Positions 1 through 8,889 of a DNA stretch of 64,000 nt are shown here, piece by piece. Position numbers and translations under genes: made by a program. Under the pieces are notes generated by a model. That model had not been told where the DNA came from, did not search any database, and worked only from the letters and a program-made list of their open reading frames with translations. The DNA comes from CPC320 sp002684375 (GTDB lineage: Bacteria; Pseudomonadota; Alphaproteobacteria; Rhodobacterales; Rhodobacteraceae), in the NCBI GenBank assembly GCA_965662545.1, contig CBFIHZ010000018.1:1-64000 (forward strand), given 5' to 3'. The stretch's first letter is position 1. Every line of letters begins with the position of its first letter.

Positions 1-529
1 TCAGCCCAGGCAGCCTGCGCTGAGGAATACCGTATTTATCCGCAAGAGTATCGCCCATTTTGACTGGGTCAAACAATCCCAGAGGTGACTCGAACACTGG
101 GCTGATTTTATCGCCGGCTTTCAAAACATAGATCGGTTGATCTTCGACCAACCGTTTCAGACGTTCCGCCAGCGATGACTTGCCACCCCCTACTGGCCCC
201 AGAAGATAGAGAATTTGTTTGCGTTCTTCCAGACCTTGTGCTGCATATCGAAAGTATCCGACGATGCGCTCGATCGTATCTTCCATACCGAAAAAATCTT
301 TGAAGGCCTCATAATATTTTACAGTCCGATTTTGAAAAATAAGGCTTAGGCGGCTGTCTTTTGAGGTATCCACTAACTTTTCATGACCAATCGCTGTCAG
401 CATGCGCTCTGCCACGGATGCATACATATCGGGGTTGTCGCGGCACCCAAGAAGATAATCTTGCAACGGCATTTCTGTTTCGCGCGTCTCAGAATATTGT
501 TCAGAAAACAGTGTTACGATGTCTTTCAT
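1..529 (-). CDS. prkA: PrkA family serine protein kinase (N-terminal part, runs off the left edge)
   Basis: An open frame starts with ATG at 529 and runs to base 1 without a stop, giving about 176 N-terminal residues. It contains the P-loop GPVGGGKSS inside the AAA-like module typical of PrkA/YeaG, preceded by the conserved opening region (QDYLLGCRDNPDMYASVAERM). Family knowledge: PrkA is a cytosolic kinase of about 640 residues linked to starvation and stress responses, usually followed by yeaH and spoVR, which would lie left of this window. AAAGGAG lies 11 bases before the ATG. Kinase substrate is unknown. Identification is strong although only about a quarter of the protein is visible. Confidence 0.9.
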   Translation of the reverse strand, partial: MKDIVTLFSEQYSETRETEMPLQDYLLGCRDNPDMYASVAERMLTAIGHEKLVDTSKDSRLSLIFQNRTVKYYEAFKDFFGMEDTIERIVGYFRYAAQGLEERKQILYLLGPVGGGKSSLAERLKRLVEDQPIYVLKAGDKISPVFESPLGLFDPVKMGDTLADKYGIPQRRLPGL

Positions 530-1489
530 CTAAAGATGTACTCCTTTTAAAGGCTCAGCACCTCTGGTCTGATACCTGCATTAGATATCAGCATAACTAT
601 AGGAGCGCAGAGCGCAGGATTATTGGCTCAAAGAACTGGTTCACAGCTCAGCGCAGAGCTTAAGGAGTGCTGACAGCTCTGCCTAAAGGGCCGTCGCACC
701 CTTACGAAGCGAATGAGAAGTTTGACATCCCATTTGTCGCCATTGGTATTACTCTACACTAAAAAATGTTATTTTTCCATTAAATTTTACCTTTTTTCGT
801 GTATTAATTTTTATATTTCACCCCAAAGGAGAGTGGGTTGTACCGTCAAAAAGAGATTAGACTAACCCATTAGAAGCAAATCACATCACACAACTAACGC
901 GCCTGACAGGTTTCATAATGCAACCGACATTCATTGAAGTGAGATGCTTTTAAAATTCGGAAAAAGAGCACCAGATATTGACATGATTTTACCCGAAGTC
1001 TCATCAAACCAATCTAGAGGCAAGTTTGTTTGCCCCCCTTTTCAGCAGCGCCTTTAGAAGCCTGCCCCCTTCTTTGGCATCTTGATTGCCTTATAATCAT
1101 AATGATCAGAAATACTGACTTGTTTAAATTCTCAAATTTGTTCCGTAAGTGCTGATATCAGGTACTCAACCAAGGACGGTATTGTATTGCCTCTAACGGA
1201 AATCTGGGGCGCAGGAAATCTAGCGGTTTGAGTGTCAGGTAAAAATTTGAACTGGTTCTAATACCAGCCATCCAATAATTCGTCTAACACGTGACCTATC
1301 TTTACGCCTCAGGTTCATGATCACTAACCAGCAGAGCAATAATGCTAAGACAGCTGGGGCAAACAATACAGCTTTTAGAAAGAATCAGAAATTAATTACA
1401 ACGGCCAATTATATGAGGATATATTTCCAACCCTTAATCTTAATTCGCTAGTTTCTTAAAATAAAAGGAGTGGGTTTAACGTGTTTTAA
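530..1489. other. Gene-free AT-rich stretch upstream of prkA
   Basis: About 960 bases between prkA and a LysR gene. It is more AT-rich than the neighbourhood and all frames are broken by stops. I recognise no gene, RNA or clear IS end. It presumably holds the prkA promoter and otherwise looks like decayed DNA. Confidence 0.5.
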
Positions 1490-2389
1490 CTACCGTAAAT
1501 TACTTTTCTCACAAACCAACTTCATTTCTTGAGAAAACAGTCTCATGCGCCGATTTATGCGGCGTTTATCTGAATGTATGAGGTAAATAAAAAAATCTGG
1601 CACGCTAATTTCACAAAGAATGGGAACAAGTTTACCCGTCTCCAAAGCATCCCCTAATATGAAATCCGGCAAATTGGCAATACCTTGACCTTGCAAGGTC
1701 GCATCAAATAAAAATTGACCACTATTGCTATTAAGAGAAGGCGAGAATTCAAACTCATCAAGTTTTTTCCCCGATTTTGAATTGAATTTCCATGTACCGC
1801 GCTTTGCAGCTCCAAAATGAATGAGCTTATGCAATTTCAACTCTTGCAAGGTTTCCGGGCACCCGTATTGATCGAGGTAGGATTGTGCTGCGCACAAGTG
1901 ATGGCGAACGGTTCCCAGTGTTTCCACGCCATAATTTCCAACAAGATTTGGGGTAATTCGTATTGCAAAATCATAATTGTCGCTTTCGAAATTAATCAGG
2001 CGATCATCAAAATCAGCAGTCAGCTGAATGTTGTCATATTTCTCTTTAAAACTAACCAACGCCTTGCTCAAAAAGGAAAGCCCAAAATCGCGGGGAACTG
2101 AGACCGTCAACGGACCAGAAATATCGGAGTGAACGCTTTTGAAATCTGCTTCAATTTCCTCAAAGTCATCCACAACCCTTGTGGCACGTTGATAAAGTTC
2201 CAGCCCAGTTTCAGTAACATCCCAGCGACCCGGCGACCGGTTGATCAATTTGGCAGAATAACGTTCTTCTAATAAGTTCAGTCGCCTACTAACTGCAGAT
2301 TTTGCAATATTCAGCTGATCAGCCGCCTTTGAAATACTGCGATTTTCAACGACTAATGTGAATAAATGCAGATCTTCCATCTGGCCCAT
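1490..2389 (-). CDS. LysR family transcriptional regulator
   Basis: A 299-residue protein with the LysR layout. The N-terminal winged helix-turn-helix (about residues 5-65) shows the pattern SISKAADQLNIAKSAVSRRL followed by LEE. A substrate-binding domain with a GPLTVSVPRDFG opening fills the rest. The ATG at 2389 is backed by AAGGAG five bases upstream. The length is normal. The closest style is the CrgA-like LysR subgroup, whose members act as DNA-binding regulators with a small-molecule effector; the effector and target are unknown. No divergent partner gene is recognisable upstream, which is unusual for LysR genes and fits the decayed surroundings. Confidence 0.88.
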   Translation of the reverse strand: MGQMEDLHLFTLVVENRSISKAADQLNIAKSAVSRRLNLLEERYSAKLINRSPGRWDVTETGLELYQRATRVVDDFEEIEADFKSVHSDISGPLTVSVPRDFGLSFLSKALVSFKEKYDNIQLTADFDDRLINFESDNYDFAIRITPNLVGNYGVETLGTVRHHLCAAQSYLDQYGCPETLQELKLHKLIHFGAAKRGTWKFNSKSGKKLDEFEFSPSLNSNSGQFLFDATLQGQGIANLPDFILGDALETGKLVPILCEISVPDFFIYLIHSDKRRINRRMRLFSQEMKLVCEKSNLR

Positions 2390-3042
2390 TTTTTCTCCTT
2401 CAGAAACCTGTCATTGTGTCCAGCTTGCCACAGACTGGAAAGTCTAAAAATAGACCAACTGATCAAATTACCAGAACAACGGCATTGATCATACAGCACA
2501 GATTCGCAGACTTCAGTTCTAATTTAAGAACCTGTATCAGTTAAAAAATTATATTTGTAGTTTTTTGAGAACCCTGCATGTGTTGCCGACAAAAATGGCT
2601 ACTGAAGGAAAAGACCGTGAAGAGATCCCTGTCTTTACACAATTCGGCAAAAGAAACGGGCATCTCAACCGAAATACCCTCACTGTTTCCTTTGATGCGG
2701 AGAAATCTTCTTTTACGAAAGGAACTCTGATGTGGGGTTGGTGTTATTAATGAATTCTACAAATGACCTATTCATTGGAAAAAACAACCTTTGGCTTAAC
2801 AAATATCTTGCCTTCCACATCACCACACACTCCAAGCATATACCAGTACCAGCCCTTCTAACACGGCGAGAGAGATATGTGCGGAAGCCTTGTGATTATA
2901 TTTGCAGGGGTTCCATTTATCGCAAGGATTTGTCCTTTCCTGCATCCTGTATATAAAAAGGCCCCGGTGCAATACGGGTCTAGACTTAATTTCTGTAAGA
3001 TGGTATCCAGGGCTTGAAGTGAGTATCAGTCCGAGACACATC
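2390..3042. other. Intergenic stretch with no recognised gene
   Basis: The 850 bases between the LysR start and the IS66 remnant contain only short weak frames (for example 2565-2750 with a TTG start) without recognisable motifs or good ribosome binding sites. The LysR promoter must lie near 2390-2460. The rest is unexplained apart from the inverted repeat at 3043-3090. Confidence 0.4.
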
Positions 3043-3090
3043 GGGGATAGCGGCTAGGTTTATCTAGTGCTAAACTGGTACGCTATCCCC
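3043..3090. repeat. 10-bp perfect inverted repeat with nested inner stem
   Basis: GGGGATAGCG at 3043-3052 is mirrored by CGCTATCCCC at 3081-3090. Inside the 28-base loop a shorter pair (GTTTA / TAAAC) can stack further. It lies 180 bases before the IS66 remnant. It is not followed by a T run, so it does not look like an intrinsic terminator. It could be a mobile-element relic or a protein-binding palindrome. Confidence 0.5.
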
Positions 3091-3271
3091 AGATATAGCT
3101 CTTTCAGTCCTCTTAAGTGCACGCTTTAACAACGGGTTGGTGTGATTGCACAGTATAATCTTACGAAAGGTTCTATAGTCTTGGAACGTAACCGTCTGGT
3201 CTCCCTCCTCTGACGCTTCTGTGGATGGCTTGTAATATCCACCATTGGTAGTGGACATCTTGAGGCACTCT

Positions 3272-4055
3272 ATGGCGGGCAAGAAGGGTCAAAAGAAACG
3301 GTTTTGGTCTAAGGACGAGAAACATTTGATCTGTGCGCAGGCGCGGGTGGCTGGTGGTTCTGTGGCGCAGGTAGCACGCTGGTATTCGATGAATGCCAAT
3401 TTGATCCACAAGTGGCTTCGCGCCCCTTGGTTTGCCACTGATTTTTCGGATGATACCCTGAAAATTGAGGGCGTGGCTTCATCCCTGGTGTCAATACCAC
3501 CACCGGCGCTGGAGGCTCCCCTGTCGGTACAGCGGGTGGACATCAAGCTGCCTGATGGTCGGCGCATATGGGGGAGGCGCGACGGCATTGCCTGCAAATG
3601 CTGTGAACGGATCGTTCAGGCCCCATTGCCATCACGCCCGATTGAGCGCGGTCGGCCCGGTGTCGGTCTTCTGGCGCATGGGTTGGTCAATAAGTATGCA
3701 GACCATTGTCCTTTGTATCGCCAATCGCAGATATTTGCCCGTGAAGGGATCGACTTGGACCGGTCTACATTGGCAGGTTGGGTTGGTCAGTCGTTAAAGC
3801 TACTGGAACCTCTGGCCGATGCAATCGGGCGGTATGTTCGCAGCGGGCAAGCCATTTTTGCTGACGACACGCCGATCAAGATGCATGCCAGGAAGAGATG
3901 CGCGACGGCGCGCATCTGGACTTATGTCCGCGATGAACGGCCTTGGAATAGCCAAGTGCCACTACCCGCTTGGTGTAAGTTCAGCACGAACAGGCAAGGC
4001 AAGCATCCCACCGATCACCTTAGCCGGTACAAGGGATGGATCCATGCAGATGGCC
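3272..4055 (+). mobile_element. IS66 family insertion sequence, internally deleted and 3'-truncated
   Basis: About 0.8 kb remains, whereas IS66 elements are usually about 2.5 kb. I could not identify either terminal inverted repeat. The right boundary abuts the 3' end of trmL by about 75 bases. An ancient insertion followed by deletion is the simplest explanation. Confidence 0.7.
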
Positions 4056-4098
4056 ACCTCTCAAGATTTACCCCTAAATGCACCATAATCACTCCTCT

Positions 4099-4133
4099 TC
4101 GCCCTTTGAGGGCGAGGAAGGGTCACACCCTTC
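4099..4133. repeat. Two adjacent short hairpins at the 3' end of trmL
   Basis: TCGCCCT-TTG-AGGGCGA (4099-4115) is followed directly by GAAGGGT-CAC-ACCCTTC (4117-4133). Both are perfect 7-bp stems with 3-base loops. The second overlaps the trmL stop codon. No T run follows on either strand, so a terminator function is uncertain. Confidence 0.5.
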
Positions 4134-4605
4134 AACCGCCTAGCTGAGTACGCATGGCTTGATAAGCAACCGTTGTAGCGACGTTCGCCAAGTTAAGTGA
4201 TTTGACAAGTGAACTGCGCATGGGCACATTGAATATCCGATCGTCCATTCCATCTAAAATCTGCATTGATAATCCTTTGGACTCACATCCAAAAACTAGA
4301 TACGCGTCAGGTGGATAGTGCGGAGTAAAAAAACTCTGAGCCCCATGCTCCTCGAAAAAATATAGGCTTTCACGTGGTGGTTTTCTATCACCCAGAAATG
4401 TCTGCCAGCTCTCATATTCACTGAGTTGAACATATTTCCAGTAACGCGTTCCAGCCCGCACTATCGCTTTTTCATCTATGGAAAAGCCATAAGGTTTAAT
4501 CAAAATCAATTCCAAATCTAACGCGACACAGGTTCGCCCGATAGCACCGGTATTGTAAGGAATTTCAGGAGCCACCAATACCAATTTCATGCGCTGATCA
4601 GACAC
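4132..4605 (-). CDS. trmL: tRNA (cytidine(34)-2'-O)-methyltransferase TrmL
   Basis: A 157-residue SPOUT-fold protein. Conserved blocks are PEIPYNTGAIGRTC near the N-terminus, YLVFGCESKGLS in the middle, and RSLVKSLNLANVATTVAYQA at the end, which together form the trefoil-knot SAM site. TrmL methylates the ribose of the wobble base of two leucine tRNAs in the cytosol. The long frame starts with GTG at 4605; an ATG at 4590 (MKLVLVAPEIPYNTG) is an equally plausible start because neither has a strong ribosome site. In the segment LVFGCESKGL the family normally ends in proline; serine here is a small deviation. Confidence 0.9.
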   Translation of the reverse strand: MSDQRMKLVLVAPEIPYNTGAIGRTCVALDLELILIKPYGFSIDEKAIVRAGTRYWKYVQLSEYESWQTFLGDRKPPRESLYFFEEHGAQSFFTPHYPPDAYLVFGCESKGLSMQILDGMDDRIFNVPMRSSLVKSLNLANVATTVAYQAMRTQLGG

Positions 4606-5069
4606 TGGATACTTAAGCCTTCTTAATCAAGGGCGCAAACGTGGCCCGTCGTTAGCAGTCTGTTACCTAACCAAGAGGTCCTTGACAAATTTAATCTCAC
4701 TGTAAAATTCTTTTGGAAAACAAATACAGACTAGGATCAATAGCGAGAAACTTACTAAAACGGTTCGAAAAATCAATTTTCGCCAGTAAGCGTAAGAATT
4801 TTGACCGAAGCAAGCGGGAATGCCAGTCAAAAGGTTGGTTGATCGTTGAAAATAATGTCTAAGCACTATCGCTCCAGTCAAACAGGCGTTAGGCCAGATG
4901 CCTGTGAACCAACAGGAGCCAATCAGACGAGACACAGTCCTATAAGGATGCACAGTGTCGTGCATTGAGGCCCATTGTCACCAATTTAACCCAGACCATT
5001 TACTCAAACGCTGCCAGGATCATAATTCAGGACAAACAACAACATTTGAGAAGGTAAGACCCGTATAAT

Positions 5070-5223
5070 TCAACCCAACAAGGCTTTATCAGCCATCACC
5101 ACAATAGCATCAGTTTCACAGGGGCCATTTGTGAAAATCATGAGCCAGATCACGGGCCAGATCACGGGCCGCCCCAAAAGCGTCATCCGATTGGTTTACG
5201 CCCACCGTATAGCAAGCCTCCAT
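5070..5223 (-). pseudogene. Possible frameshifted remnant resembling a FIST-domain N-terminus
   Basis: Read on the minus strand from an ATG at 5223, the frame gives VGVNQSDDAFGAARDLARD and stops early. One frame over, it continues as TNGPCETDAIVVMADKALLG to a stop at 5070. Joined, this resembles the first strands of FIST sensory domains (a Ser/Asp-rich turn, an AA..LA helix, then a buried strand). It carries a 12-bp tandem duplication. The match is short and from memory, so it is tentative. Confidence 0.25.
5144..5170. repeat. 12-bp tandem duplication
   Basis: GCCAGATCACGG occurs twice without a gap (5144-5155 and 5156-5167), followed by GCC. In the possible pseudogene this encodes a doubled ARDL/ARDL, consistent with slippage in a gene under no selection. 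Confidence 0.7.
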
Positions 5224-5417
5224 TGTCGAGGCACCTCAGCCGGCGAGAGTGCGGGCATTGAATTCAGCGTTTGAACCAGAAATACGCATAGCATGGCATA
5301 TGCACCCTTTGGGATAAATATTACATGTGGTCTGTGGGGCAGACTTGTTGCCTTTAAAGAAGAATCGTCAAAACAAACTTTATTGCCTGATGAATGGTAT
5401 TTACACACTCAGAACAA

Positions 5418-6461
5418 TCAAAGTGTCAGTTCAGGGTGCGAATAGGCCTCAGGGTAGGGCATCGGAAAATTCGGCCCAATTGGGATGACATGGTTCCATG
5501 ACCGACCAAAATAGCCTTGACGGCAATGTATTAATGAACTGCTGGATGCAACACCAGGCAAGGCGTATACGCGACAGAGCCAGCGCCAGAGATGGGGATA
5601 GTGCAATATCTTGGCTCCGTTTAGTTTCATGCGTAGATAATAAACAGGGTCATGACGGTATAGCGTTGGAAAAAGCCGCAAGTCCGCTTCAGTGAAGTTT
5701 TCACCAGTTAAAAAAAACCGCCCATCTGCCAGAAGTCCATCAAGTTCTGCAAGCGTATCGAAATATGCTTTGAATGCCTGCTCATATATGACTTGGTCTG
5801 AGGAAAAGCCCGCCTTATAAGCGCCGTTGTTGATAGACACATAAATTCTATCATTTAAAATATTAATCTTAGATCGGAAATCTTTGTGTTCAGGATAGAA
5901 ATTTGGGCGCTCTTTGTCTGAAAAACTACTTTCAAGGTGTCCGGCCCATCGATTGAGCATTCGGATAATGTCAGCGCTTTCGTTGGACACAATGCAGTGA
6001 TTTTTCTTATCATAAAGAATTGGGACGGAGCGTTCTGTGGAACCTTCTAAATTATAAATATCGCGAATAAGCCTAAAATTATGACCCGTTGCAGTCTCAT
6101 ACGTGCATTCTGGCAGCGGAATTCCAGTGATCAGAGCGATACGCTCTGGTGCAAATTGCCAATGATTGGCCCCCTCAGGATCCTCATTGTCCGTGCGGTT
6201 TGGAAACACCACATCCATTGTAACACTGTTTTGCAAACCGAGCATGTTACGCGCCAGAGTTACTCTGTGACACCAGGGACAATTCAGCGCAACAAAAAGA
6301 TGATAACGACCGGGCTGCGCCGGAAAATTTTCATCGCCTAAAGCATGGCGAAAGCCGCTGACACCGCGTACAAATTCTCCTCTTTTACGGCGAACAGTTG
6401 CAGAAGTTTGATCTTCTTCAACAGAGGTTTGTGAAGGTGTTTTCACCAATGGAAGGTCCAC
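5418..6461 (-). CDS. Xi-class glutathione S-transferase (glutathionyl-hydroquinone reductase-like)
   Basis: A 347-residue protein starting with GTG at 6461. Residues about 50-66 give PGRYHLFVALNCPWCHR, the thioredoxin-fold active site with catalytic Cys61; a second Cys64 makes a CPWC pair where the family usually has CPWA. The block VPILYDKK..CIVSNESADIIRMLN is the glutathione-binding SNES motif, and the C-terminal helical domain shows ILNDRIYVSINNGAYKAGF and LTGENFTEADLRLFPTLYRHD, diagnostic of the YqjG/PcpF/ECM4 class. Such enzymes reduce glutathionyl-hydroquinones in the cytosol. Last gene of a four-gene operon, 41 bases after the globin gene, and diverged from the first gene. The double cysteine might permit disulphide chemistry; that is inference. 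Confidence 0.87.
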   Translation of the reverse strand: MDLPLVKTPSQTSVEEDQTSATVRRKRGEFVRGVSGFRHALGDENFPAQPGRYHLFVALNCPWCHRVTLARNMLGLQNSVTMDVVFPNRTDNEDPEGANHWQFAPERIALITGIPLPECTYETATGHNFRLIRDIYNLEGSTERSVPILYDKKNHCIVSNESADIIRMLNRWAGHLESSFSDKERPNFYPEHKDFRSKINILNDRIYVSINNGAYKAGFSSDQVIYEQAFKAYFDTLAELDGLLADGRFFLTGENFTEADLRLFPTLYRHDPVYYLRMKLNGAKILHYPHLWRWLCRVYALPGVASSSSLIHCRQGYFGRSWNHVIPIGPNFPMPYPEAYSHPELTL

Positions 6462-6502
6462 TTCATTACTTGATACATTCTTCGCTCATCACTTTTAGTT
6501 AC

Positions 6503-7258
6503 TTACAAACGCTTTGCTAATTTGATCAACGCGCTCTTATCCGCTTGCCCACTGACACGTACGCCTCTGTCAATCAAACCCTCTCGCAATTCAGTTTCGG
6601 AAAGGGCTTCTATTTTAGAATCTGGCATATTCATAAAATTCAATTTTCGTTTCATGGGCGCATTGGTTTGGCCAAACATAATAGAGGTTTGAAATCCAAA
6701 GTCTGCTGCGTATTTCGTCGTAAAATATGCAAGAAACGTGTTCAAGCTGACCCTTATCCGGGGATCATCCGTCATATACTCTGCAGTATCATCAAGCGTC
6801 TGGACCATAAGTTTGATCCAACGCTCTGCGCCTTTTTTGTTCATAAGTTCAATGGCATTATGTTGATGGTGAAAATGCAACCTGAATTCAGCACCATGAT
6901 ACTTAAAACCACCGCCCATTACATCGAGCCACATTGCAGACTGGGTCCTGACATGATGAGACGTATCGCCAATCCTCGCAAAAACAGACCAGAACCAAGG
7001 TTCGTCTCGGTAAACCCGTCGGTAAAAATTTTGGACGATCCTCACAATACGCTTTTGGCCCAGAACCGAATATAATTGCCAGAACTGAATGGGCTTTGAT
7101 GGGTTTACAGAGGCATCAAGCGTCACAATGTCCGGTATTCGATGGGCATTGTCAGGAAGCGTTTTGTCTTTGATCGCAGCGGCAATATACGCCCGCTGGA
7201 TCTTTTCAGTCATATACCCATGACTTGGCGTATAGGCAGGATAGGAAGGATTGGGCAT
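6503..7258 (-). CDS. Truncated-hemoglobin-like protein with C-terminal SAP-like domain
   Basis: A 251-residue protein. Residues about 58-160 resemble a 2-on-2 globin: FWQLYSVLGQKRIVRIVQNFY, EPWFWSVFARIG, and a histidine-rich segment (residues 128-133) that should hold the haem-ligating histidine, followed by GAERWIKLMVQTLDD. A ~55-residue leader precedes it. The C-terminal ~38 residues (LSETELREGLIDRGVRVSG ... KSALIKLAKRL) look like a SAP/HeH helix-turn-helix module. Truncated globins bind O2 or NO or peroxide; the tail's partner is unknown. It lies between the CDGSH fusion (74-base gap) and a glutathione transferase. The haem assignment rests on pattern only; the spacing from the histidine cluster to the RW motif is longer than usual. 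Confidence 0.7.
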   Translation of the reverse strand: MPNPSYPAYTPSHGYMTEKIQRAYIAAAIKDKTLPDNAHRIPDIVTLDASVNPSKPIQFWQLYSVLGQKRIVRIVQNFYRRVYRDEPWFWSVFARIGDTSHHVRTQSAMWLDVMGGGFKYHGAEFRLHFHHQHNAIELMNKKGAERWIKLMVQTLDDTAEYMTDDPRIRVSLNTFLAYFTTKYAADFGFQTSIMFGQTNAPMKRKLNFMNMPDSKIEALSETELREGLIDRGVRVSGQADKSALIKLAKRL

Positions 7259-7332
7259 TTAATATTCTTTTCACTTAATCGGATTTTTAACACAGTTGAT
7301 CTGCGCAAACCCTAACACAAGGCTCAGCGGCC

Positions 7333-8871
7333 TCAGCCCAAACCGGCAAAGCGGATACCACTCAGGTCCGCCATTTCACGATGCCAAGTGGTGATATCAC
7401 GCGGTGCGAATTGATTGATAGCGTTGTGGCCACAGGCGCGAGCCAAAACCTGCATTAAGGCGACACTCGCCCCAAAATACCGCGCCAAACGTTCAGCGCC
7501 GACCTGAACATCCAGGCGCTTTCGCAATTCAGGTTTCTGCGTCGCAACGCCAACGGGACAATTATTTGAATTACACATCCTCGCGGCAATACACCCCACC
7601 GCCTGCATCGCAGAATTTGACACCGCGATCGCATCTGCCCCCATAGCTTTAGCTTTTACGAAATCTTCTGCAACCCGCAGCCCACCCGTAATGACCAGCG
7701 ACACCTCGCGCCCAGTTTTTGCGTCAAGATGCTTGCGCGCACGGGCAAGCGCAGGGATCGTTGGCACAGATATGTGATTGCGGAAAATCAGGGGGGCCGC
7801 ACCCGTGCCACCACCCCGACCGTCAAGAATAATGTAATCAGCACCAGCCTCCAAAGCAAAGTCTATATCGTCTTCGATATGGTTCGCAGACAGCTTAAAA
7901 CCGATGGGAATACCGCCAGAACGTTCGCGCACCGCATCGCCAGTTTTTCGAAAATCGGATGGCGTTTGCAAATCTACAAAAGTTGCTGGGGAAATTGCGT
8001 CCTGACCCGGCGTGAGCCCGCGGACCTCTGCGATTTTACCTTCGACTTTTTCTGCGGGCAAATGCCCGCCAGTGCCTGTCTTGGCACCTTGACCTCCCTT
8101 AAAATGAAAGGCCTGAACTTTTTCAACAAAATCCAGATTCCAGCCAAATTGCGCAGAGGCCAGTTCGTAAAAGTAGCGTGAGTTTTCAGCCTGCTCCTCG
8201 GCAAGCATGCCCCCTTCTCCAGAACAGATACCGGTGCCCGCCAATTCCGCCCCTCTGGCAAGGGCAATTTTTGCCTCCTCTGAGAGCGCTCCAAAACTCA
8301 TATCTGAAACAAACAGGGGGATATCAAGTTTCAAGGGTTTAAGCGCCCTCGGGCCAATGGTCACTGAAGTTGCAACATCTGTCTCATCAAGCAGCGGTTT
8401 GCGGGCCATTTGCGCGGGCAGAATTTGGATGTCGTCCCAATGGGGAAGGTCTTTGCGCGGCACCCCCATCGAGCCCATTTCACCGTGGGGTCCAACGTTG
8501 CTCAAACCGTGGCGGGCCAATTCATGTATGCGGGCTACAGTGGGTTCTTCAGGGGTTGGAACGGCAGAAGGTACCGCCGATTTCATATTAAATGCCGGAA
8601 CAGAATCTCCAACTTCTACGCTCCCCAATCTGGCATGGCTACCGTCACAAAAAGGGGCATTGGCGCTGACCTTGCACTGACAAAGAGCAACGCTCCCAGT
8701 CTTTTCAGCCGTGAACTTCAGCGGTGACATGCTCACGTCACGATGAGATCCATCGCAAAATGGTTGTGACGCTGACCGGCCACACCGACACCAAGAGTAA
8801 TTTTTACCAGCTTCCAACACAACTTTAATTGGTTTTTTACCAGCAATGATTGCTGCAGAACCTTTATCCAT
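7333..8871 (-). CDS. Fusion of two CDGSH iron-sulphur domains with a glutamate-synthase-like FMN domain
   Basis: A 512-residue protein. Two complete CDGSH signatures (C-x-C-x2-S-x3-P-x-C-D-G-S-H) sit at residues 28-43 and 64-79, each expected to bind a [2Fe-2S] cluster through three Cys and one His. From about residue 110 onward it matches the FMN/synthase domain of glutamate synthase large subunit: VSDMSFGALSEEAKIALARG, KGGQGAKTGTGGHLP, LDGRGGGTGAAP, and CNSNNCPVGVATQ, where cysteines can hold a further cluster. No glutaminase domain is present. It is probably a cytosolic flavin redox enzyme of unknown substrate. GGGAG lies 11 bases before the ATG. Second gene of the operon, 18 bases after the first transferase. 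Confidence 0.85.
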   Translation of the reverse strand: MDKGSAAIIAGKKPIKVVLEAGKNYSWCRCGRSASQPFCDGSHRDVSMSPLKFTAEKTGSVALCQCKVSANAPFCDGSHARLGSVEVGDSVPAFNMKSAVPSAVPTPEEPTVARIHELARHGLSNVGPHGEMGSMGVPRKDLPHWDDIQILPAQMARKPLLDETDVATSVTIGPRALKPLKLDIPLFVSDMSFGALSEEAKIALARGAELAGTGICSGEGGMLAEEQAENSRYFYELASAQFGWNLDFVEKVQAFHFKGGQGAKTGTGGHLPAEKVEGKIAEVRGLTPGQDAISPATFVDLQTPSDFRKTGDAVRERSGGIPIGFKLSANHIEDDIDFALEAGADYIILDGRGGGTGAAPLIFRNHISVPTIPALARARKHLDAKTGREVSLVITGGLRVAEDFVKAKAMGADAIAVSNSAMQAVGCIAARMCNSNNCPVGVATQKPELRKRLDVQVGAERLARYFGASVALMQVLARACGHNAINQFAPRDITTWHREMADLSGIRFAGLG

Positions 8872-8889
8872 TTGAAACCCGCTCCCTAA

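Larger units (their letters stand above)
3272..4147 (+). pseudogene. IS66 family transposase remnant: tnpA start fused in frame to the tnpC core, truncated
   Basis: Reading from ATG 3272 (MAGKKGQKKRFW), the first ~95 residues resemble IS66 TnpA, a helix-turn-helix protein. At about 3570-3590 the sequence jumps into the second half of TnpC: CKCCERIVQAP, LLAHGLVNKYADHCPLYRQS, and the RNase H-like core with the first catalytic Asp (FADDTPIK) and the second in GWIHADG. The end of tnpA, all of tnpB and the N-terminus of tnpC are missing. Similarity stops near 4055, before the catalytic Glu, and the last ~30 codons are unrelated. The reading frame survives across the deletion, but the protein cannot be an active transposase. 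Confidence 0.85.
4606..5417. other. Gene-poor stretch between trmL and the redox operon
   Basis: About 810 bases with no convincing gene. A 100-codon minus-strand frame at 4663-4965 ends in one hydrophobic segment but has no recognisable motif or good ribosome site. A possible pseudogene lies at 5070-5223. The rest shows nothing I can interpret. Confidence 0.4.

Noticed and set aside
361..663. 100-codon plus-strand frame
   Set aside because: It lies mostly opposite the clearly coding prkA start and has no recognisable motif.
2565..2750. 61-codon frame downstream of the LysR start
   Set aside because: TTG start, no ribosome site and no family resemblance.
4663..4965. 100-codon minus-strand frame with a hydrophobic end
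   Set aside because: No homology recognised, no ribosome site, in decayed DNA; insufficient support for a gene.
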